This document shows positions 1 to 5,574 of a stretch of 5,574 nucleotides of DNA, piece after piece. Position 1 is the stretch's first letter. Each line of letters starts with the position of its first letter. A model generated the notes under the pieces. The model worked only from the letters and a program-made list of their open reading frames with translations, ran no database searches and was not told the DNA's origin. Position numbers and translations under genes: made by a program. Origin of the DNA: Bacteroidota bacterium (GTDB taxonomy: Bacteria; Bacteroidota; Bacteroidia; Bacteroidales; UBA10428); assembly GCA_017860375.1 (NCBI GenBank), contig JAGDMB010000366.1:1-5574 (forward strand), given 5' to 3'.

Positions 1-129
1 AAGAACGAAATTGTCCTCGCAGAGTACAAAAATTACCATATTGCCCATAGAATATCTCAAAGGATAGCCGATGCGACAGGTCTGGAATTTAAAGACTTTT
101 TGAAACGAAGCATAAAGGACAGGGAATGA
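1..129 (+). CDS. C-terminal fragment of an unrecognised protein
   Basis: The reading frame is open from the first base of the window to a TGA at 127-129 and gives the last 42 residues of a protein whose start lies to the left. The tail is charged and looks largely helical (for example IAHRISQRIADATG followed by a Lys/Arg/Glu-rich end). I see no catalytic motif, membrane segment or secretion signal in this short piece, and I do not recognise the family. It is on the same strand as the sugar genes, but 323 bp and a possible hairpin separate them, so it is probably not in their operon. That this is coding is supported only by the open frame and its protein-like composition. Confidence 0.6.
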   Translation, partial: KNEIVLAEYKNYHIAHRISQRIADATGLEFKDFLKRSIKDRE

Positions 130-130
130 A

Positions 131-150
131 GTGGGTTAAGACCAACCCGC
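131..150 (+). terminator. Possible hairpin terminator after the upstream gene
   Basis: One base after the stop codon at 129, GTGGGTT (131-137) can pair with AACCCGC (144-150), giving a 7-bp stem with one U-G pair and a 6-nt loop (AAGACC). The position fits a transcription end for the upstream gene. No clean U-run follows: the next bases are CCCAGGGATGG, and T-rich sequence starts only about 15 nt later. An intrinsic terminator is therefore only a possibility. Confidence 0.3.
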
Positions 151-228
151 CCCAGGGATGGTTCATATTTAATCCATATTTTGGCAGCATTCCTGTTAAT
201 ATAAATAGATGTAAATCAATGATATATA

Positions 229-260
229 TTGAAATTATTCCCTCACAGTCTATACTTTTC
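229..260 (+). promoter_or_regulatory. Weak Bacteroidota-type promoter candidate
   Basis: Bacteroidota sigma-ABfr promoters have a TTTG-like -33 element and a TAnnTTTG -7 element. Here ATTG ends at 231, and after a 21-bp spacer comes TACTTTTC at 253-260, which matches five of the six fixed -7 positions. A second -7-like box, TATATTTT (273-280), also matches five of six but lacks a good partner upstream. Either would leave a leader of roughly 170 to 190 nt before the ATG at 453, long enough to hold the tandem repeat. The motif is short and the region A/T-rich, so chance matches are likely. Confidence 0.2.
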
Positions 261-388
261 CCATAGTATTTCTATATTTTCTGCATTTATTCCAAATTGC
301 ATCCTAGTGCTACCGGGCATTTTACCATAAAGGCCGAGCGTCATAGGGTACGACCAAGTTTTATTGTCCGGATTCACCATACGGTATA

Positions 389-448
389 TTCATAGGATTT
401 ATTCATTGAAACGAACCATTCATAGAATTCATTCACTGAAAAACCACA
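389..448. repeat. Two-unit 30-bp-period direct repeat, possible operator pair
   Basis: Units at 389-418 and 419-448 are adjacent. The first 23 positions agree at 20 (both begin TTCATAG, differ at three places, and end their conserved part in TGAAA). The last seven positions are looser. Each unit holds a nine-base palindrome TTCANTGAA, at 402-410 (N=T) and 432-440 (N=C), so the two sit exactly 30 bp apart, close to three helical turns and on the same DNA face. The second unit ends only four bases before the transporter ATG at 453. The arrangement suggests binding of a dimeric regulator in pairs, or a repeat in the mRNA leader at the start codon. No regulator gene is visible in the window, so the binding protein is unknown. 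Confidence 0.45.
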
Positions 449-452
449 CTTC

Positions 453-1955
453 ATGAGACAAAAACCACATCTGAACTTCTGGCAGTTATGGAATATGAGT
501 TTTGGATACCTGGGTATTCAATTTGGCTTTGCCCTGCAGAATGCAAACGTCAGCCGGATTTTTGAAACCCTTGGGGCCCAGGTGGACAAGATCCCGATTT
601 TATGGATTGCAGGGCCAATAACCGGGCTGATCGTTCATCCGATCGTCGGCCACATGAGTGATAAAACCTGGAACCGGTTAGGCAGGCGCAAACCCTATTT
701 TTTGGTTGGGGCTATACTGGCATCCTTATCCCTGCTTGTGATGCCCAATTCACCCTACCTGTGGTTTGCTGCCGGTATGTTATGGATTATGGATGCATCA
801 ATCAATACGTGCATGCAGCCTTTCAGGGCATTCATCGGCGATATGCTTCCTGAGGATCAGCAGACAAAGGGCTTTGCCGTGCAGACATTCTTCATTGGGG
901 CCAGCTCCATCGTAGCGTCCGTATTGCCTTATATTCTGGCAAACTGGTTTGGTGTAGCCAATACAGCACCCGAAGGTGAAATTCCTGCTTCCGTAAAATG
1001 GTCGTTCTATCTGGGAGGGATTGTTTTCATACTGGCTGTGCTGTGGACAATAATCCGGACAAAAGAATACTCGCCCGGGGAAATGGAAGAGTTCTCCGCT
1101 AAAACGAAAGAAAGCGAAGAAAAGGAAAATGCCCAAATGAATATCAACACCCGAAGCTATAACACCCAGGGATTGATTTTGCTTGGGAGCGGTGCTGTCT
1201 TTACTTTTCTTACCTATATTTTAAAACTGTATCCGGGGCTGTATATATTAACGGCTGTACTCATCGTATATGGTATTTTGCAGATCATTGCCGCGAAACG
1301 TTCATCGTCGGGCAAAAACGGCGGAATGGTTGAAATCATCCACGACATGAAGAACATGCCTCCTGTCATGAAAAAGCTGGCCTGGGTGCAAATGTTTACC
1401 TGGTTTGGTCTTTTCTCCATGTTTATCTATTGTACGCAGGCTGTAACGAGTTTCCATTATGGCAGTACCGATCCCAAATCGGTTTTGTACAATGAAGGTG
1501 CCAACTGGGTAGGGGTATTAATGGCTGTGTACAATGGTGTCGCAGCCTTGATCGTATTCCTGATACCTCCTGTATCAAAAAGGATTGGCCGTGTTCTGAC
1601 CCATAGCATCAGTCTGGTCATCGGCGGACTGGGTCTGGCCTCATGGTATGTTTTTAAGGATCCCAAATTATTGATCCTTTCCATGACCTGCATTGGCGTT
1701 GCCTGGGCAAGCCTCCTGACCATACCGTATGCCATACTGGCAGGATCACTGCCTCAAAAGAAAATGGGTATTTACATGGGCATATTTAATTTCTTTATCG
1801 TGATACCCCAGATTGTAGCATCTGCTATCCTGGGGCTGCTGGTTAAAAGCGTATTCGGTGAACAGTCCATCTATGCCCTTGTGCTGGGCGGCGGAACCAT
1901 GATCATTGCCGGAATCCTGATGCTGTTCGTGAAAGACACTTATGATAAAGCCTGA
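453..1955 (+). CDS. MFS sugar transporter (SLC45/GPH-like, probable disaccharide:H+ symporter)
   Basis: This 500-residue protein has the features of an inner-membrane Major Facilitator transporter of the SLC45/GPH-like sugar symporter group, which is often found beside GH65 phosphorylase genes in Bacteroidota. A short polar N-terminus (NFWQLWNMSFGYLGIQFGF) leads into the first membrane helix. The loop between helices 2 and 3, residues 66-80, reads GHMSDKTWNRLGRRK, the MFS signature with conserved Asp and Arg residues. A long, charged, Glu/Lys-rich cytoplasmic loop at about residues 200-240 separates the two six-helix halves, and hydrophobic segments continue to the C-terminus, for about 12 helices in all. 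The likely role is uptake of a short glucoside from the periplasm for the phosphorylase encoded next. Maltose is the usual annotation, but the GH71 neighbour favours an alpha-1,3-linked sugar. The ATG at 453 is chosen because it gives a normal N-terminus. It has no Shine-Dalgarno sequence, which is usual for Bacteroidota. The stop overlaps the next start (TGATG), so the two genes are probably co-transcribed and translationally coupled. Confidence 0.9.
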   Translation: MRQKPHLNFWQLWNMSFGYLGIQFGFALQNANVSRIFETLGAQVDKIPILWIAGPITGLIVHPIVGHMSDKTWNRLGRRKPYFLVGAILASLSLLVMPNSPYLWFAAGMLWIMDASINTCMQPFRAFIGDMLPEDQQTKGFAVQTFFIGASSIVASVLPYILANWFGVANTAPEGEIPASVKWSFYLGGIVFILAVLWTIIRTKEYSPGEMEEFSAKTKESEEKENAQMNINTRSYNTQGLILLGSGAVFTFLTYILKLYPGLYILTAVLIVYGILQIIAAKRSSSGKNGGMVEIIHDMKNMPPVMKKLAWVQMFTWFGLFSMFIYCTQAVTSFHYGSTDPKSVLYNEGANWVGVLMAVYNGVAALIVFLIPPVSKRIGRVLTHSISLVIGGLGLASWYVFKDPKLLILSMTCIGVAWASLLTIPYAILAGSLPQKKMGIYMGIFNFFIVIPQIVASAILGLLVKSVFGEQSIYALVLGGGTMIIAGILMLFVKDTYDKA

Positions 1956-4236
1956 TGAATATGAATGCTCTCTGGACCATACGATCGGATAAATTTGTCA
2001 ATGAGAAGGAAAGTATAATGCGCAATGGCAATGTGTACCAGGTTGCGAACGGATACATGGGCTACCGCGGCACACTCGACGAATTCGGTGCAGATGAACT
2101 GGTGGGAATTACACTTTCCGGTATCTTCGACCGGGTAGGTGATGCCTGGCGCGAACCTGTGAATGCGCCCAATGGAGGGTTTACACAGGTTACCCTTGAT
2201 GGCTATGAAATTTCAGCGCTGACTACCCCTGTAAAAAAGCATTCCCAATGGCTAAGCATTGAAAATGCGGTTTTCAGCCGCGAGACTGAATATGAATCGC
2301 AGGGCAAAACGCTTACCATCCAATCCACGCGATTCTTGAGCACTGACACGCCGAACCATTCAGCTTTACCTGTGACAAAAATGCCAGGATTAAAATCCGC
2401 ACAGGGATTGACTTTAATATCTGGGATCTGAATGGTCCGCATCTGATAAACGTGAAAGCAGAAAAAGAGAAGGACACCTTGGTCCTTCATGCGGTTACAA
2501 ATGAAAATGCAAAGAAAATTGCCGTTGCTGAAATCATTGACCTGTCTTTCGGAAAAGAAACGCACGAAATAAAGGAACGGAAAAATCTACGCGTGATTGA
2601 ACTGGATGCCGAACCCGGGAAAACCTATACTTTTAATAAGTATTTTGCTGTTTTTACGGATAATGATCCGGTTACCGTATCGGTTACGGATAGCGCTATA
2701 AACTGTGTAAAGAGAGCAAAGGACCGGGGTTATGAGGCGTGTTTGAAAGAACACAATGCCCAGTGGGCAACAAAATGGGAAACCTGCGATGTGAAAATTG
2801 ACGGCGACGATGAAGCCCAGATTGCACTGCGGTACAGCATATTTCAGCTTTTAATTGTGGCCCCGGTCAGGGGTACGGGAAACTCCATTCCGGCCAGGGC
2901 ATTGTCGGGACAGGTATACAAAGGAGCCATATTCTGGGATACCGAAATGTTCATGTTCCCTTTCTTTTTATACACTTACCCGGAGAAAGCCGTGGAACTG
3001 ATGCGATACAGGATTAAAACCCTGGACGGAGCGAGAAGAAAAGCACAAACCGAGGGGGCAGGCTTCAGGGGAGCTTTTTATGCATGGGAAAGCCAGGAAA
3101 CAGGTGATGATGCCTGTACCTATTTTAATATTGGCGATCCGCATACCGGAAGGAATCTGCGGACCCATTTCCGGGATAAGCAGGTCCATATCAGCGGAGA
3201 TGTGGCCATTGCCATGTGGGAGTATTTTAAAATTACAGGGGATGATTTGTTGCTCCTGGAAGGCGGAGCAGAGGTAATCCTTGAATGTGCCCGTTTCTAT
3301 TACTCCTATGCCTATTTCAAGAAAGATAAGAACCGGTATGAAATTTTGGATGTGATCGGTCCCGATGAATACCACGAACGGGTTAACAACAACGCGTTTA
3401 CAAACATGGTGGTCAAAGCCACCTTTGAAATAGCAATGGCTGTAATAGGTTATCTGAAGCATAATCACCCTGCGGAGCTCGATGCACTGATAATGAAGAT
3501 TGACATAGCAGAGGAATTGCCGTGTTTTGCGGAAGCTGCGGAACTGTTATATATTCCACAACCGGATAAGGAAACAGGGGTTATTGAACAGTTTGACGCC
3601 TATTTTAAACTAAAAGAAGCGACCATCGAAGAGTTAAAAGCCCAAAAGATCCATCCTGATGAATACATGGGCGCCGGACAGGGTTTGGCCGTACCGACCA
3701 AAATTATTAAACAGGCGGATGTGGTAACGATGTTAAATGTGTTCAGGGACAGGTATTCCACGGAAATAAAAAAAGCCAACTGGGAGTATTATGAACCCCG
3801 CACCGAACACGGATCGAGTCTGAGCGCCTGCGGATACGCCATGGTAGCCGCTGAATTCGGCAACCTTGATTTTGCCTATCGGTATTTTATGAAAACGGCA
3901 TCGATCGATGTCGAGGCAAAGTACAAAGTATACGTGGGCACTATTTTTATGGGAGGTTCGCATCCTGCAGCCAACGGGGGTGCATGGATGACGGCCGTAT
4001 TCGGTTTTGGCGGTGTGAAGGCAGATGAAAACAAGGTAACAATTCAGCCACGGTTGTATAAAAAATGGAATGCACTGCAGTTTACTTTGTTTTATAAAGG
4101 AGACCGGTTCGCCATAAAAATTACGCAAAAGGCCGTTGAAATTATTGCAAATGCGGCAAATAAGAGGAGACATACTTTTATCGTGGCTGGCAAATCCATC
4201 GATTGTTCGCCCGGTAGCACCTATACGATAAACTAA
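1955..4236 (+). pseudogene. GH65 glycoside phosphorylase, frameshifted (nigerose/maltose phosphorylase family)
   Basis: Two frames together encode a whole GH65 inverting phosphorylase, a cytoplasmic enzyme that uses phosphate to split an alpha-glucosyl disaccharide into beta-glucose 1-phosphate and a sugar. The N-terminal beta-sandwich domain starts at ATG 1955 (NGYMGYRGT, then DRVGDAWREPVNAPNG) and stays in frame until a stop at 2429-2431. The rest is in the -1 frame, open from 2347 to TAA 4234-4236 (RTGIDFNIWDLNGPHL, then the (alpha/alpha)6 catalytic domain). Visible motifs are FWDTE (2932-2946), the general-acid motif GPDEYHE with its first Glu at 3367-3369, the glucose-binding KQAD (3709-3720), and the phosphate-site EHGSSLS (3805-3825), which argues for a phosphorylase over a hydrolase. 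GH65 members are usually about 750-780 aa; restoring 13 nt gives 764 aa, restoring 1 nt gives 760. The start overlaps the transporter stop by one base; ATG 1961 is an alternative. All motifs survive, so the break is recent or a sequence error. The apparent 594-aa frame from GTG 2452 is not a separate gene. Substrate is unproven: nigerose is favoured by the GH71 neighbour; maltose, kojibiose and trehalose remain possible. Confidence 0.9.
2347..2428 (+). other. Frameshift interval inside the GH65 gene
   Basis: The downstream frame has its last upstream stop at 2344-2346 and the upstream frame stops at 2429-2431, so the switch must lie between. Protein similarity narrows it to about 2357-2382: the first frame is family-like through RFLSTDTPNHSAL, and the second from FSFTCDKNARIKIRTGID. 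Both readings use the same bases, TTCAGCTTTAC (2359-2369), as (S)AL in one frame and FSFT in the other. That is what a deletion between two copies of this 11-mer would leave. An A5 run at 2377-2381 is the other plausible site, where one lost A would also close the frame. Confidence 0.8.
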
Positions 4237-4238
4237 TA

Positions 4239-4260
4239 TTTGACTGACCGGGCAGTCGAA
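4239..4260. terminator. 22-bp interrupted palindrome between GH65 and GH71 genes
   Basis: Starting two bases after the GH65 stop codon, the core GACTGACCGGGCAGTC (4242-4257) and its flanks pair at 9 of 11 positions around a centre between 4249 and 4250, and the pairing extends by one more A-T pair at 4238/4261. As RNA it folds into a stem of eight or nine pairs, including one U-G, with the loop ACCGGG. It is followed by A/T-rich sequence (TTATTAAATCTATT) but no true U-run. It could be a weak terminator ending the transporter-phosphorylase transcript. It could equally be an operator for the GH71 gene, since CCGG-centred near-palindromes of about 20 bp are common regulator targets. The sequence does not decide between them. 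Confidence 0.45.
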
Positions 4261-4324
4261 TTATTAAATCTATTCTGGGCAAATTGATGCATAACCTTTA
4301 CCCTAACTATAATCATATAACGAT

Positions 4325-5574
4325 ATGAAAAAAGCGGTTGTTTTATTGATGTCTTTAATGCTTTGCTCCGGGGGATTTAGTCAGGATACCCTAAAAAACC
4401 TTCCCGAGTTCAGCTTACCACTGACAGATAAAAAGCTGGTCATAGCGCATAACATGACCAATATTATCCGGTATCAGGGACATAAAATGGAAGACAGCGG
4501 AGATCCTCAATACTATTCTCCTGTCGGCAATGTAACTGAGAACCTGGGAGGAATGGTGCAGGTCAGGGTGATGTACGACAAGTATTTTAAAGATTCAACC
4601 CTGGAAAAAACCGTGGAGTTTGAGATGCGCACTGCCATGAAATGCGGGATCGACGGATTTCAGTTTTATTATCCCTTGCGGCAGAGAGGTCCGGATGACG
4701 ACATTATTATTGCGTATTTCAAAGTGGCCGATAAGCTGAATCTTGATTTTAAGCTGACCCTTTGTCCTTCTCATCCGAGTGAGCTGAAAGAAGAGGCAAG
4801 AATAGCCGAATATGCCCGCAGGATGAATTATATATTTGATGCCGTGGGGCATGACAATACACACTGGTTAAGGACACCGGATGGCAGGCTGATCCTGTAT
4901 TTATGGTACGGCGAACAGATTGCCGATGTGCCTGCCGATCCAAAAGGATTGCCCAGGATGTTTTATGCAGCCAGGGCTTACAAAAAGCTGTCGCAGAAAG
5001 TGAACGAAAATTTTGCCTGTGTGGTGGCGATTAATCATCAGATAAGCGATGCAGAAACCAGGGCGTACCTCGATTATTTTCCGGCGGTCTGGATGTGGAC
5101 CATTCCTTATACGGATGCCTATGTGGGCAAAAAAGTGGCACAAGCCTGTAAGGAGCGTGGTCGTACTTTTACCGGTTCAGCATTTTCTGATTTTTATACA
5201 TCGAAAGTTTTAAAAACAGGCACATGGGATATGTTCGATTATGCCATTGATGCGGCAACGGCAGGGATTAATAAGATCGAGCGCAAAGGGATCATCACCA
5301 ACCTCTCGGAGAACTACCGCAAATTGCTTGAATTTGCCATTGAGGAAGATGTACCCATCATCAATATCATCACCTGGAACGACTACCCTGAAGGGCATCA
5401 CCTGGCGCCGGAAATCAATCACAACTACGGCTTCTCGGTATTATTAAATCATTATAAGGCACTGTGGAAAGGAGAACTATCTCCTTATTCCGGCAAGGAT
5501 GTGGCCATCGTATTTTTCAAGAAGTACAAACATGATGAGGTGCCTGATCCTTATAATGTACCCTTTGTGACTAT
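4325..5574 (+). CDS. Secreted GH71-type endo-alpha-1,3-glucanase (3'-truncated by window end)
   Basis: The frame is open from ATG 4325 to the window edge, giving 416 codons with no stop. Residues 1-20 form a Sec signal peptide (KK, then a hydrophobic stretch, ending GGFSQ|D). The Cys at position 14 lacks a lipobox, so the protein should be secreted but not lipidated. The mature part follows the TIM-barrel pattern of GH71 (alpha-1,3-glucanase, mutanase): a first strand LVIAHNMTN (38-46), where the family has an 'AHFM' motif; AMKCGIDGFQFYYP (104-117), resembling the family 'GIDAFALN' strand with its conserved Asp (here D110); LDFKLTLCPSHP (140-151); and IITWNDYPEGHHLAP (348-362), matching the GH71 'TWNDYGESHY' motif. 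From about residue 390 (GKDVAIVFFKKY) a C-terminal domain seems to begin. The GH71 enzymes hydrolyse alpha-1,3-glucan to nigerose-type oligomers. It lies 88 bp after the GH65 gene, so it may share its transcript or use its own promoter. No Shine-Dalgarno is seen. The sequence is divergent from fungal enzymes, and I cannot place all catalytic acids; a related GH99-like role is possible. Confidence 0.7.
   Translation, partial: MKKAVVLLMSLMLCSGGFSQDTLKNLPEFSLPLTDKKLVIAHNMTNIIRYQGHKMEDSGDPQYYSPVGNVTENLGGMVQVRVMYDKYFKDSTLEKTVEFEMRTAMKCGIDGFQFYYPLRQRGPDDDIIIAYFKVADKLNLDFKLTLCPSHPSELKEEARIAEYARRMNYIFDAVGHDNTHWLRTPDGRLILYLWYGEQIADVPADPKGLPRMFYAARAYKKLSQKVNENFACVVAINHQISDAETRAYLDYFPAVWMWTIPYTDAYVGKKVAQACKERGRTFTGSAFSDFYTSKVLKTGTWDMFDYAIDAATAGINKIERKGIITNLSENYRKLLEFAIEEDVPIINIITWNDYPEGHHLAPEINHNYGFSVLLNHYKALWKGELSPYSGKDVAIVFFKKYKHDEVPDPYNVPFVT

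Larger units (their letters stand above)
130..452. other. Intergenic region upstream of the sugar operon
   Basis: This 323-bp stretch has no convincing gene on either strand. It is A/T-rich in the middle (about 165-300), as expected for a promoter region, and carries the hairpin at 131-150 and the tandem repeat at 389-448. A small palindrome, ATACGGTAT, lies at 379-387, just before the repeat. Nothing in it resembles a tRNA, an insertion sequence end or a riboswitch that I know. Confidence 0.6.

Noticed and set aside
453..1955. Calling the transporter maltose-specific
   Set aside because: The MFS group fits, but nothing in the sequence proves maltose, and the GH71 neighbour points to alpha-1,3-linked sugars.
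2374..2383. Programmed -1 ribosomal frameshift at the A5 run
   Set aside because: In the first frame the codons are ACA AAA ATG, which do not form a proper X XXY YYZ slippery heptamer, and I see no clear stimulatory stem close downstream. Frameshifting is not known for GH65 enzymes. Transcriptional slippage remains a faint possibility.
2968..3468. Minus-strand open frame of 166 codons, and similar minus-strand frames at 798-1136, 3733-4173, 4595-5143 and 5210-5422
   Set aside because: They lie opposite strongly recognisable genes, show no family features and have Cys/His/Ile-rich composition typical of antisense shadow frames.
2452..4236. A separate 594-aa gene starting with GTG at 2452
   Set aside because: The frame continues upstream to 2347 with GH65-like sequence (TGIDFNIWDLNGPHL), so GTG 2452 falls inside a domain. 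It is the second part of a broken gene.
4284..4313. E. coli-like promoter TTGATG - 18 bp - TATAAT before the GH71 gene
   Set aside because: The match is good, but TATAAT ends only 11 bp before the ATG, leaving almost no leader, and Bacteroidota use a different -33/-7 consensus.
4364..4369. Lipoprotein signal at Cys14 of the GH71 protein
   Set aside because: The residues before the Cys are LML, not a lipobox ending in Gly, Ala or Ser. The GGFSQ|D junction fits ordinary signal peptidase I cleavage.

Overview
The window looks like Bacteroidota DNA. The gene starts have no Shine-Dalgarno sequence and sit behind A/T-rich leaders, GC content is moderate, and the secreted enzyme has a signal peptide ending in a typical '...FSQ|D' junction. 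The genes themselves, an SLC45/GPH-like MFS sugar transporter, a GH65 phosphorylase and a GH71-type glucanase, are a familiar kind of Bacteroidota carbohydrate cassette. No tRNA, rRNA, CRISPR or mobile element was seen.

Layout, all on the + strand: (i) the last 42 codons of an unrecognised gene (1-129); (ii) a 323-bp intergenic region with a small hairpin just after that gene and a two-unit, 30-bp-period direct repeat directly in front of the next start; (iii) an intact 500-aa MFS sugar transporter (453-1955); (iv) a GH65 glycoside phosphorylase (1955-4236) whose start overlaps the transporter stop by one base, broken into two frames around 2347-2428; (v) an 88-bp gap with a strong interrupted palindrome; (vi) a secreted protein of the GH71 endo-alpha-1,3-glucanase type, starting at 4325 and running off the right edge.

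The three enzyme and transport genes make sense together. A secreted GH71 enzyme would cut alpha-1,3-glucan into nigero-oligosaccharides, the MFS protein would import short products, and a GH65 phosphorylase would split an alpha-linked disaccharide into beta-glucose 1-phosphate plus glucose. Because GH65 includes nigerose (alpha-1,3) phosphorylases, the GH71 neighbour makes nigerose or a related alpha-1,3 disaccharide a better substrate guess than maltose. That specificity is inference from gene context.

The main anomaly is the GH65 frame break. Both halves are good GH65 sequence and all active-site motifs remain. The shift is equivalent to a loss of 1 nt modulo 3. A 13-nt deletion between copies of an 11-nt direct repeat would explain why the same stretch of DNA reads family-like in both frames, and would restore a normal-length 764-aa enzyme. 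A one-base homopolymer error at A5 (2377-2381) is the simpler alternative. Whether this is a real pseudogene or a sequence/assembly artefact cannot be settled here.
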